A program made the position numbers and the translations under genes. This document shows, in pieces, positions 36,848 to 45,191 of a DNA stretch of 64,000 bases. The stretch spans positions 1 through 64,000 of the forward strand of contig NZ_JRKS01000005.1 of NCBI RefSeq assembly GCF_000763805.1. Direction: 5' to 3'. The stretch comes from Paracoccus sphaerophysae (GTDB lineage: Bacteria; Pseudomonadota; Alphaproteobacteria; Rhodobacterales; Rhodobacteraceae). The notes under the pieces were generated by a model. The model saw only the letters and a program-made list of their open reading frames with translations. It had not been told where the DNA came from and did no database searches. The stretch's first letter is position 1; each line of letters starts with the position of its first letter.

Positions 36848-37477
36848 TCATGGATTTCCGTCGCGCCTTTCGCGCGCCCGTTGCTCCAGCTTTGCGATGG
36901 CAAGCAGTGTCGGCTTGATTTCCGCCGGGGCTTGGTCATATGCAATCCCGTGCCGCCCGGACAGTCTCGGCAGCACCGAGCGCGGCAGCACTTCCCAGTT
37001 CGACGGGTCACAGTTTGTGCGATCCCCGTCGAGGCACTTCAGAACACAGTCCTTTGGGATCGGCCCATGAGTCTGTTCCCACAGCCAGACCTGCTTCATC
37101 TTGTAGCGGGATTTATGTCCGGTGTGCGGGTTGCGTTCTGGAACCTTCATCTCGACGTATCCATCCTGCGTCATGCGCTCGGTCCACATGGGGGTAACAT
37201 TTGCCGGGACAGCGCCTTTCTTGAATCGGGTGGCGCGTGATGCTGGGTGGTCGTGGGGCATCCCCTTGTTGTGCGGGACCAAGCCCCGCTCGAAGCATCC
37301 CGTGCGCCCAGTCATCCAGCCTTTTCGTTTGCACAAGCCCTTGAACGCCGTGAAGGTCACGTCCTTCCGTTCCCAGAAGGCGCAGAACAAGGCATAGAGT
37401 TCGGCGCGCGGCATTTCCTTGCGCGCCTCGATCCATGCCAGTTCCTGTGGCATGTAATAGATCGGCCGTCCCTTCAT
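36848..37477 (-). CDS. Phage HNH endonuclease signature protein
   Basis: A 209-residue protein of the phage/prophage HNH type. An N-terminal helical part (YMPQELAWIEARKEMPRAELYALFCAFWERKDVT, in two pieces of DNA-binding character) is followed by the HNH-like region with RKxWxTGRTGCFERGLVPHNKG and VLKCLDGDRTNCDPSNWEVL, the last being the conserved NCDPSNWE motif. It is the gene nearest the left att site and overlaps the next small gene by four bases. A role in DNA cleavage during the phage cycle is plausible but unproven. Confidence 0.8.
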   Translation of the reverse strand: MKGRPIYYMPQELAWIEARKEMPRAELYALFCAFWERKDVTFTAFKGLCKRKGWMTGRTGCFERGLVPHNKGMPHDHPASRATRFKKGAVPANVTPMWTERMTQDGYVEMKVPERNPHTGHKSRYKMKQVWLWEQTHGPIPKDCVLKCLDGDRTNCDPSNWEVLPRSVLPRLSGRHGIAYDQAPAEIKPTLLAIAKLEQRARERRDGNP

Positions 37478-37713
37478 TCTCCGCGCCCGTTGATTTGCGG
37501 CAGGAACGGCCTGACCGCCTCCCCGTGGTCGACATACATCCGCGCAACCTGAACACGCGCGGCAATCCCCTTGGTGATCTGATCTGCAACGCCGGTCATG
37601 GCGGCAGCCCGCTTGACCTCCTGCTCGATTTGGTCAGGCGTCAACGTCTCGTCGTTCAACCGTTCAAGCTGCATGAACAGGTGGTCGTTCAGGTCTTGCA
37701 GTTTGTTCCTCAT
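37474..37713 (-). CDS. Small phage protein paired with HNH gene
   Basis: A 79-residue mostly helical protein (MRNKLQDLNDHLFMQLERL at the start). It is coupled by ATGA overlap to the HNH gene and lies ten bases past the integrase stop, so the three form one leftward operon. No function is recognised. Confidence 0.7.
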   Translation of the reverse strand: MRNKLQDLNDHLFMQLERLNDETLTPDQIEQEVKRAAAMTGVADQITKGIAARVQVARMYVDHGEAVRPFLPQINGRGE

Positions 37714-37722
37714 CTTAATCTC

Positions 37723-38769
37723 CTATCCGTTCCGCTTCCCCTGGCCGGCCTTGGCGCGCACCTTCTGTCGCGCCGCCCCGGCGTATTTCCGCAGCATCGC
37801 GCTGGTCTTGTGCCCAGTCACCGCTGCAATCTCGTCGTCTGACGCCCCGGCCTCGGCCATCTCGACGGCGACAGTGTAGCGCCACCCGTGGACCGTCAGC
37901 CGCTCCATCAGCAGCGCGTCCGATTCGCGCCGCGCCTCGCGCAGCGCGCCAGCCGCAGCAGCCCGCGCCGCCCGGAACCGCTTGGCGAACCCGGAATAGC
38001 CCAGGGGCCCGCCGTCATCGGCGCTCACGATGGTCGTCCCGCGGCGGTCCAGGCCAGCAATGTAGTCGGCCAGCTCGCGCGTCGGCGGGATCAGCAGCGC
38101 CGTCGCGGTCTTGCTCTGAACGATCTCGAACCCGTCCGGCCCGAGCTGGTCCCAGCGCATCGCTAGCGTGTCTCCGATCCGCTGCGACACCCCAACGGCC
38201 AGCTCGAACCCGGTGCGCTCAGGCGATCCATACGCCGCAGCGGCGCGATAGGCGTCCTGCGCCCAGCGTGGCCACGGCCCGTGTAGATCGACCTCATGCT
38301 TGCCTCGCGGCAGCGGCTTCACGCCCCGCGCCGGGTTGTGCGTCATCCATCCGATCCTGATCGCGTGGGCGAACAGCAGTTTCAGCACCTGGACGATATA
38401 GTCCGCGAACCGGCGCCGGTGCGCGTTGGCGTCCCGCGCCCGGATCACGGTCGGCTGGTCCATGCGTGCTGGCTCAAGGCCGGGCATCGTGTCCAGCACC
38501 CATTCCATGACCTTGTCATAGTCGGCTCTGGTTCGAGGTGCGAGCGCGGCAAACTCAGGGCTGCGGCGATAGTCAGCGATTAGCGCGCGCCATGTCCTGC
38601 CAGCCTCGCGCGGGGCCGATCCGCCGCGGCGCGCCGCCTCATATCTGGCCAAGAAATCCGGCGCGGTCGGGTCGGGCAGCGCGACGTAAGACCCTGCCCG
38701 GCGAAAATACCAGTAGACCTTGCCGCGGCTGGTCTTGCGCGTGAGATATGGCAGGTCGGTCAGCTTCAT
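37723..38769 (-). CDS. int: Tyrosine recombinase (prophage integrase)
   Basis: A 348-residue phage-type tyrosine integrase. The N-terminal arm/core-binding domain runs to about 160. The catalytic residues fit the family, with an Arg near VSQRIGDTL, Lys in QSKTATALL, the box II HGWRYTVA His-x-x-Arg, the later His in VTGHKTSAM and the nucleophile Tyr in LRKYAG. It should catalyse integration at tRNA-Phe. Start MKLTDLP is chosen over a longer Arg-rich extension. It lies 0.97 kb from att copy 1. Confidence 0.92.
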   Translation of the reverse strand: MKLTDLPYLTRKTSRGKVYWYFRRAGSYVALPDPTAPDFLARYEAARRGGSAPREAGRTWRALIADYRRSPEFAALAPRTRADYDKVMEWVLDTMPGLEPARMDQPTVIRARDANAHRRRFADYIVQVLKLLFAHAIRIGWMTHNPARGVKPLPRGKHEVDLHGPWPRWAQDAYRAAAAYGSPERTGFELAVGVSQRIGDTLAMRWDQLGPDGFEIVQSKTATALLIPPTRELADYIAGLDRRGTTIVSADDGGPLGYSGFAKRFRAARAAAAGALREARRESDALLMERLTVHGWRYTVAVEMAEAGASDDEIAAVTGHKTSAMLRKYAGAARQKVRAKAGQGKRNG

Positions 38770-38843
38770 CGGCTGAAGTCCACCAGTGAATAATCCCCGT
38801 CGCCGCTGCCCGTCCGTGGCGCGCTCGGCTGTGCGACTGCACG

Positions 38844-39203
38844 ATGTGGGTGGCAGATTGGGTACTGTCGCAGTCGGGGGTCGACCCTGCTGCGGCGCTG
38901 CGCGGCAGCTACGCGAACGAGGACGAGGCAAAGGCGCTGATAGCTGGCGGCCTGGTCGCCGTCGTGGACGCGCAGGCGGTGCTGGACCGGACGGATGCCC
39001 CGCGGCCTGGGGACGTGGGGATCATCACGGTCAGCGGCAACGAGGTCGCGGCGATCCTGTCCGACAACGGATGGGCCTTTCGTCAATTCGACGGGATCGG
39101 CGTGATCCGCACCGACCCGGCGGCGGCATGGGCCTTGCCCGTCCAGGTTCAGCCCCGGATGGACGATGCGCCTGAGCATGTCCCGGCGCCGGTAGAGGAC
39201 TGA
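38844..39203 (+). pseudogene. Truncated phage DUF6950-type tail-module protein
   Basis: A 119-residue frame (MWVADWVLSQSGVDPAAALRGSY onward) that resembles the DUF6950 phage family found next to tail-tip genes. The family normally has about 30 more N-terminal residues ending in a HDC-x-x-WVADWV block. Here the upstream in-frame sequence gives only RLCDCTMWVADW before a stop codon at 38787-38789. The head of the gene and everything normally before it (packaging, head and most tail genes) is missing, next to the integrase start. It may still be translated from the ATG at 38844. The deletion is inferred from this truncation. Confidence 0.6.
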
Positions 39204-39207
39204 CCTC

Positions 39208-41244
39208 ATGGCTGTCGTAGGTGCATGGGTGGCAACCGCGATCGGCGCGACGGGCGCGGCGGCGGCGCTGGTTTCGGCCGGCGTCCAGATGGCGATCAGC
39301 TATGCCATCCAGAAGGTCACGCAGCCCAAGGGGCCGCGGCCACAGGACGTGCAGACCGAGATCAAGGCCAGCAACGCGCAGCGCCTGCGCCACCTGGGCA
39401 AGGTCAAGGTGTCCGGGGCAACGATGTTCTGGGACTGGCAGAGGGTTGGCGGCCAGCGCACGCTGTTCAAGCTGCTGGCCGTTGGCCAGGGGGGCATCAC
39501 CGCAATCGATCAGTTCTGGCTGAACGACAAGCCGGTCGTTCTGGCCGCCGACGGGGTGACAGTGACCAACGCGCCATATCAGGGCGGCAAGGTCCGGCTG
39601 CGGTGGCTGAAGGGCCGCGATGACGAGCCGTTCGGCGGGAATTACCCGACGCTGCGGGCGGCCTTTTCAGAGTGGACGGTTGACCACAAGCTGGGGTGGA
39701 TCGGGACGATCCTGGGGGAGTTCGACGCCGTGAAGGCCGAGGACATCCAGGACACCTACCCCGGCGGCGATCCCGCGATCAGCGCGGTCATCCTTGGCGA
39801 CAAGTGCCACAACCCGAACGGCTTGCCCGCGGGGTGGTCGCAGAACTGCGCCGTGCAGGCGCGGGACGTGCTGACGCATCCGGTCTATGGCTGCATGACT
39901 GGTGACGATCTGGACACGGCCAGCTGGCAGCAGGCCATCGCCGATTGCGACGACGAGCTGCCGAAGAAAGGCGGCGGCACGATCAGGCGATATTGGGGCG
40001 GCGGCAGCTATGCCTTGAACGCCCCAATGAAGGACGTCGTGCAGCCGATCCTGGATGCCTGCGGCGGCCAGCTGTTCCTGACCGCGCAAGGCAAGCTGGG
40101 GCTGCGTGTGGCGAAGTGGCGTGCCCCCGTGCATCGGATCACGGCCGACAAGATTACCCGGCTGTCGATCCGGCGCGGCACCGGCAACATGGAGCGGATA
40201 ACCACGCTGCAGCCCAAATACACGTCGCCCGAACTGGACTACCAGACGACCGATGCCGACACGTGGGACGACCCGGCCGCGCTGGCCGCGGTTGGTGAGA
40301 CGGCGCCGAAGGAACTTGACCTGCCGTGGGTGCAGCACCACGGGCAGGCAAGGCGACTGGCGAAGATCAAGATCGCCAAGCTGAACCCGCGCTGGACCGC
40401 GACCTTGCGGCTGCGCTGGTGGGGCCTGCTGCTGATGGAAGAGGAAGCGGTCTGGCTGGACCTGCCGCATCTGAATATCGTCAACGAGCCGTTCTGGATC
40501 GACAGCTGGGGCTTCGACAGCGAGGCCGAGGACGGGCCGGTCGTCGTCAGCCTAGTCCATGCCTCGCAGGCAAGTCTGACCTGGACGGCAGCCGAGGAAG
40601 GCGAGCCCCCTGCCGCGCCCGCGGCGGTTGGGAATGGCTATACCCCGTCGCCGCTGTCCATTTCTGACGTGACGGTAGTGACCGATGATGGGCCGCCCTT
40701 CATCCGGCTGCGCGTCACGGGGTTCGATGCCCTGCAGGGCGGCGCAGGCATTTACCGCCCGCAGGGTTCGACGATCTGGACGGCCATGACGGAGGAGCGG
40801 GTCTTCAACGTTAGCGGGGCGAAGTGGTTCCGCACAGGGCCGCTGGAAGATCGCCGGCAATACGATCTGCAGGTCAGGACGACCGGCGGGCTGTTCGCCG
40901 AGAAGGTCGGGGGCATGGCGGAGGTGACGGGGGTTGAGGTGTTTTCCAACACCACGCCGCCAAGCAACCCGGTCCTGGTCAGCCAAAGCGGTTCGGCCGG
41001 AGGTGCCCTGTTGGTGACGTTCCGACCTGATGTCGGCTTGAACTACCATCGCACCGGACTATACCGGGCAGAACCTGGCGCGACATTTGCCGAGGCATCA
41101 GTCGTCAAGTGGGATTATTCCACCGCTGCCGAGGTCACGGTTACGGCATCCGTCCCGGCTTCTGGCGCAAGGTTCTGGCTCCGGTCGGAGAACGAAAGCG
41201 GCGTGCAGAGCGCGGGCAGCGTGCTCGTCGGCGAATACGTTTAA
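39208..41244 (+). CDS. Phage tail tip / host-specificity (J-like) protein
   Basis: A 678-residue protein. A short hydrophobic N-terminal segment (about 8-34) is followed by the tail-tip core, with blocks such as GDKCHNPNGLP, WQQAIADCDDELPKKGGG and RRYWGGGSYALNAPMKDVVQPILDACGG (given in pieces). C-terminal fibronectin-like repeats follow from about 495 (SISDVTVVTDDG, SNPVLVSQSG). Siphovirus J-type proteins form the tail tip and contact the receptor. It follows the truncated DUF6950 gene by four bases, a normal phage order. Confidence 0.82.
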   Translation: MAVVGAWVATAIGATGAAAALVSAGVQMAISYAIQKVTQPKGPRPQDVQTEIKASNAQRLRHLGKVKVSGATMFWDWQRVGGQRTLFKLLAVGQGGITAIDQFWLNDKPVVLAADGVTVTNAPYQGGKVRLRWLKGRDDEPFGGNYPTLRAAFSEWTVDHKLGWIGTILGEFDAVKAEDIQDTYPGGDPAISAVILGDKCHNPNGLPAGWSQNCAVQARDVLTHPVYGCMTGDDLDTASWQQAIADCDDELPKKGGGTIRRYWGGGSYALNAPMKDVVQPILDACGGQLFLTAQGKLGLRVAKWRAPVHRITADKITRLSIRRGTGNMERITTLQPKYTSPELDYQTTDADTWDDPAALAAVGETAPKELDLPWVQHHGQARRLAKIKIAKLNPRWTATLRLRWWGLLLMEEEAVWLDLPHLNIVNEPFWIDSWGFDSEAEDGPVVVSLVHASQASLTWTAAEEGEPPAAPAAVGNGYTPSPLSISDVTVVTDDGPPFIRLRVTGFDALQGGAGIYRPQGSTIWTAMTEERVFNVSGAKWFRTGPLEDRRQYDLQVRTTGGLFAEKVGGMAEVTGVEVFSNTTPPSNPVLVSQSGSAGGALLVTFRPDVGLNYHRTGLYRAEPGATFAEASVVKWDYSTAAEVTVTASVPASGARFWLRSENESGVQSAGSVLVGEYV

Positions 41245-41259
41245 CATCAAGAGGGCGAC

Positions 41260-43134
41260 ATGGCGTTGCAGTTCAACCCGCTTCTGACGGCGGTATTTCA
41301 AAATGGCGTTCCGGTCAGCAAGAACGAGGTCTCGCAACTGTTCGGTCAGGTGCGCGACTGGCTTGAGACTGCCCTCTACAGAAACACACGGGTATACGCC
41401 TCTCGCGACGATGCGGTCACAGCAATTGTCAACGAGCCACCCGCCCCCGCCGTGGTCAGGGTCATCACCATAGAGAATGACGCTTTGGTCGTCAGAGGGC
41501 GAAATCATCCTTCCCCTGATCCCCTATTCAGCACCGGCGACCCTTGGGGAGAATTACTCCGTCTCGACAAGTCTGATTTGAGCCAACCGCAGCGCTTGGC
41601 GACCTTTTACTTCAACCGGGCTGATGCGGTTGCGGGGCTGCCGGCGGTACCTGCTGATGTGTACAGGGTGCTGTCGATCGAAGGGGGCGTTCTGACCATC
41701 CGCGCCCGCGAGTTGACGACGGATGATCCTCTGTTTTCCACCGGGGCACGATGGGGTGTACAGCAACGCATTAATGTCGCCGCGTTATCGACAGCCATAG
41801 CCGCCGAGGCGCAGGCGCGCCAATCGGCACTTCAAGATGAGGAGTCCGCTCGAAGTGCCGCGATAGCAGAAGCATCCGACCTGCTGCGGGCCGCTGACGC
41901 CGAATTGTCCCTGCGCATCGATGCTCTGTCAATTTCGGCATCCTTGGGGCTTTATGTTGCATCCTCCGTTCAAGATGGCCTCGATAACACTGAGGATGGC
42001 GATGTCTTCTTGCTGATTGACGCTGGGTCTGCCGCGTTCACCCGCAACCTGAGTGGACAGGCGGTGGAACTGTACCGCTTTGTCAGCGGGCGCGCCATTG
42101 ATCTACGCCCGCTTCCTTTCGCAACGCGCGTCGATGCAGAAGGAGCGAGCATTCCGGTCGAGGTTGGTCAGATTGTCGTAGGCGGTCTGGAGTATCGCCG
42201 CGACCCAGAGGGCATGGCGCTGCAAACACAGGATGGCGCCAGATGGTCGCCCCGGGGAACCCCTACGACCGCACATTTCGCGACTGTTCAAGAGGCAATT
42301 GATTGGGTCGGCGGGCGAGGAGGAGACCTCTTAGTTCCCCCTGGTATAACGTCATCGCCAGCGCTCAATCTAACGAAGCTCGGGGCGGGGGGCCGGCGTG
42401 TCATTCTTAGGGGTGTGAGTGAGGAGTCCTGCCTCATGATTACCCCTGGCACTGACGGCAACCTGATCTACGCCGGATCATCTACTGTGTCAGGAGGGGC
42501 ATTGGGTTGGACGTTTCGTGACATGACGATCGAGTGCGGCGTGGGGGCGGCAGGAACCACAGGCGTCTTCCTCGAGCGAGCCAATACGGCTGAGTTCAAG
42601 AACGTCCGCTTCGTCGGTGTGGCTGATGCAATTGCAGCTGCGAATACCTTCAGTGTTCTGGTCGAAAGCTGTTGGGGTCTAAATCTTGAGGGAGATTTTT
42701 TCCGGGCCGATACGCAGATCTATCATCTAAAAATGCGAGACAACAAAGTCTTCGGGATTGGTGGCTATCTGGCTCAGTTCAAGTCCACCGTGCCAAGTCG
42801 AAACGTCGTCATCGAAGGAAATGACACAGAGGTCTGTGGCGGAGCTGTAAAGTCGGCGGGCAAGATTTCGGCATTCCGCTATGTCGGGAACTACCTAGAG
42901 CAGGCTTCCGGTCAAATCTTCGACTTCGCTCAGCGGGTTCGCGGCAGCATTGTTGCCAACGACCTGCAGCTTTCGGTGCCGAACCACATCGAAAACTTCA
43001 GCGGGCGGATTGACGAAAACACGCTCTACGAACAGGTCATCTCCTACGCCGACACTTGTGAAATCCGGTCATCCGAGGACAACGAAGTCGGACCCGGGTC
43101 AAGCATCCCGCGCGTACCATCCGCTGCGGTCTAA
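41260..43134 (+). CDS. Phage tailspike / tail fibre with beta-helix
   Basis: A 624-residue protein. The N-terminal virion-binding part contains a duplicated segment of about 58 residues (copy 1 around 48-105 with DPLFSTGDPWGELLRLD; copy 2 around 120-175 with DPLFSTGARWGVQQRI). A short coiled-coil stretch follows (AAEAQARQSALQDEESARS). From about 330 it reads as a right-handed parallel beta-helix (VQEAIDWVGGRGGDLLVPPG, then repeated turns), the architecture of polysaccharide-degrading or binding tailspikes. Base composition is clearly less GC-rich than the neighbours, suggesting separate acquisition. Enzymatic activity is not evident from motifs. Confidence 0.78.
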   Translation: MALQFNPLLTAVFQNGVPVSKNEVSQLFGQVRDWLETALYRNTRVYASRDDAVTAIVNEPPAPAVVRVITIENDALVVRGRNHPSPDPLFSTGDPWGELLRLDKSDLSQPQRLATFYFNRADAVAGLPAVPADVYRVLSIEGGVLTIRARELTTDDPLFSTGARWGVQQRINVAALSTAIAAEAQARQSALQDEESARSAAIAEASDLLRAADAELSLRIDALSISASLGLYVASSVQDGLDNTEDGDVFLLIDAGSAAFTRNLSGQAVELYRFVSGRAIDLRPLPFATRVDAEGASIPVEVGQIVVGGLEYRRDPEGMALQTQDGARWSPRGTPTTAHFATVQEAIDWVGGRGGDLLVPPGITSSPALNLTKLGAGGRRVILRGVSEESCLMITPGTDGNLIYAGSSTVSGGALGWTFRDMTIECGVGAAGTTGVFLERANTAEFKNVRFVGVADAIAAANTFSVLVESCWGLNLEGDFFRADTQIYHLKMRDNKVFGIGGYLAQFKSTVPSRNVVIEGNDTEVCGGAVKSAGKISAFRYVGNYLEQASGQIFDFAQRVRGSIVANDLQLSVPNHIENFSGRIDENTLYEQVISYADTCEIRSSEDNEVGPGSSIPRVPSAAV

Positions 43135-43220
43135 AGGGACGGTCCCGTCAGTCGGCCGCCGCCCTCGTGTTGACCACCTCCGCTGCGCTAGCCATAACGC
43201 GCTGAAGATGGAGGTACTCA

Positions 43221-44216
43221 ATGCACAACTTGGTCGTGGTAGGCGGCTCGAACAGTCTGATGGGAAAGGGTTGGTCGACCCGTTTTCGCGAATCATGCGG
43301 CAGCAGCACTGGTTTCAGGAACTTATCTATTGGCGCTGCTACCTCGCTCATGGGGATCTATCGTATGATGCGAAATGAAATCCCGGACGGCGCCACGGTG
43401 CTTTGGGAATACGCGCTGAATGAGTCAAACCACTTTAAAGCCGGGCAATCCTGCGAAAGCCTGATCCATCACCTCGACTGGTTCATGGAGACAGCGCGAC
43501 GGAGAAATATCCGTGTTCTGCCGTTACAATTCTGGAACCGGCCAGAAGTTCTAGGCGATGCACCGAACGATTATCGCGTCGCCTTGCGCGAACGATTTGC
43601 GGCCTACGGCCTGCGCCAGATCGACACGCACGAACTATTACTGCGCTTTGCGAGCGAACAGCAGATGTCGTTGGAGAAGCTCTATCTAGACGACATGCAC
43701 TATGCCATCGATACGGGTTTTCTGGACGACTTGGTTCGGATCGTAACTGAGCGACTTGACGATGCCGCCGTGCCGTGTGCCGTCGAACGGCTGCAGGATG
43801 CGGCATTGGAACTTTGTGTGCCGGACGGTGCTATGGAGCGATTTGAAAACAGTGTGTTCCAGGCGGACAGCTATCCGCTCGACGGCGACGAGCTGTCGAT
43901 TGCAGCGCAAGGAGCCCTACTGGCCTCGTTCGTCATCGCGGGCAATGAAGCGGGTGCCGTGACTATTTCTGCCGACGGCTACCCGATAGGCACCTATTCC
44001 CTGCAAGCGGCTGGGCTGAAACCCGAAGGCCGCATCCTCAAGCACATTGTTCACTGGAAGGCGGCCGACGATCTTAGGAAGGTCCGCAGCGGACTAGTGC
44101 TGGCAGGCGCGCAACCGCATAGCCGGCCCATCGTCCAGAATATGTACAAATGGAACGTACATTGCGCCGAGGAGCCGCGGCGTGATGCGTATTTATGCGC
44201 GCTGCTCGAACACTGA
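43221..44216 (+). CDS. SGNH-type hydrolase-like protein in the tail-fibre operon
   Basis: A 331-residue protein. Features of an SGNH/GDSL esterase are visible: the nucleophile block VVGGSNSLM at the start, a central region of alternating strands and helices, and the catalytic Asp-x-x-His in YLDDMHY at about residue 160. The last 120 residues form a separate beta-rich domain. A GGAGG ribosome-binding site is seven bases before the ATG. Composition is AT-richer, like the tailspike upstream. An O-acetyl-esterase acting on surface polysaccharide is likely but inferred. Confidence 0.65.
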   Translation: MHNLVVVGGSNSLMGKGWSTRFRESCGSSTGFRNLSIGAATSLMGIYRMMRNEIPDGATVLWEYALNESNHFKAGQSCESLIHHLDWFMETARRRNIRVLPLQFWNRPEVLGDAPNDYRVALRERFAAYGLRQIDTHELLLRFASEQQMSLEKLYLDDMHYAIDTGFLDDLVRIVTERLDDAAVPCAVERLQDAALELCVPDGAMERFENSVFQADSYPLDGDELSIAAQGALLASFVIAGNEAGAVTISADGYPIGTYSLQAAGLKPEGRILKHIVHWKAADDLRKVRSGLVLAGAQPHSRPIVQNMYKWNVHCAEEPRRDAYLCALLEH

Positions 44217-44363
44217 TCTGGTCTTGCCCGCGTCCAGCCGCTTTGGGGCCACAGGGAAGCGTCCGACGCGGTGCGGGGAAAACACCGTCATCAAGACCGC
44301 CTTTGTAGACGACCTCGATCAGTGCAATGGGAACTTCCTCATCGGCGCGCCGAATGGGTCGAT

Positions 44364-44687
44364 ATGCGCACGGACAACGACCACGCCGCGGAGTTGGCTG
44401 CGGCGCGCGAATTGGCTTCGCTGAGCAAGATCGAGTTCGTGATGTCCTGCATGGAGTTCGGGCTACTGTCCCCGCCCGAGGCGATCGCCGCTGCGCGCGG
44501 TGAAATCCCGGAAAGCTTCACGCATGTCGTGGAATCCCTGTCCCCCATGCAGCGCGACTATGCCTGCGTCTATTGGGCCGGGGCGCGGCAGATCAACCGC
44601 GCGGACCCGTTCATCGCCGCCGTGGCCGCCGCGGCGGGCATCAGCGACGACACGCTGGACGACCTGTTCCAGGAGCAGCGCGCCTGA
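44364..44687 (+). CDS. Small phage protein, unknown function
   Basis: A 107-residue mainly helical protein (SKIEFVMSCMEFGLLSPPEA, SISDDTLDDLFQEQRA-like end). No catalytic motif is visible. It sits after the SGNH gene and before the Ig-like fibre genes, so it is probably a phage accessory or fibre-assembly protein. The 147 bases before it hold no recognisable gene. Confidence 0.55.
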   Translation: MRTDNDHAAELAAARELASLSKIEFVMSCMEFGLLSPPEAIAAARGEIPESFTHVVESLSPMQRDYACVYWAGARQINRADPFIAAVAAAAGISDDTLDDLFQEQRA

Positions 44688-44737
44688 CCCACGCCTGACC
44701 CCGCTGACCACCCCCGCCGCCTGCGGGCGGATTTCTC

Positions 44738-45187
44738 ATGGAGATCATCATGGCAACTCTACCGACGACGACACTGACCGGCGAGGTCCAGACATTTGAG
44801 GGCGACCCGATTGTTTCCGGGAGCATCACGTTCACCCCGACCGGGGTTGACGTGGACGCTGCGACCGGCGCCATCGTCGCCGCCCAGGCGGTCACGGCGG
44901 CGATCACGAATGGCGTGATGGAGCCGGTCAACCTGTATCCGAACAGCGCCGGGGTCAAGGGCACGACCTACAAGGTCGAGGTCACGCCCGGCAACGGGGC
45001 CAAGTTCGGGCTGGATGCGATTTTCGTCGGGGACGACGACACATCGCTGGGCGACCTGATCCTGGCCGGGTCTGCGGCCAAGGCGGCCGGCGCGGCGAAA
45101 ACGGTCTTGACCACTGCCGCCAAATACCAGGCCGACCTGACTGCGGGGAAGCTCGCCCCCAACACGCTGTATCTCGTGAAAGGCTGA
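44738..45187 (+). CDS. Phage fibre/baseplate Ig-like protein
   Basis: A 149-residue protein whose first 100 residues form a beta-sandwich pattern like the carboxypeptidase-regulatory/Ig-like domains of phage tail proteins (TLTGEVQTFEGDPIVSGSI-type opening, VYPNSAGVKGTTYKVEV-type strand). A short helical C-terminus ends NTLYLVKG. Residue 5 is a second Met (MATLPT), which could be the real start. It is four bases ahead of the next gene. Confidence 0.65.
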   Translation: MEIIMATLPTTTLTGEVQTFEGDPIVSGSITFTPTGVDVDAATGAIVAAQAVTAAITNGVMEPVNLYPNSAGVKGTTYKVEVTPGNGAKFGLDAIFVGDDDTSLGDLILAGSAAKAAGAAKTVLTTAAKYQADLTAGKLAPNTLYLVKG

Positions 45188-45191
45188 TCCC

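Noticed and set aside
44182-44424. An 80-codon frame overlapping the end of the SGNH gene
   Set aside because: Overlaps two better-supported genes and has no ribosome-binding site or domain.
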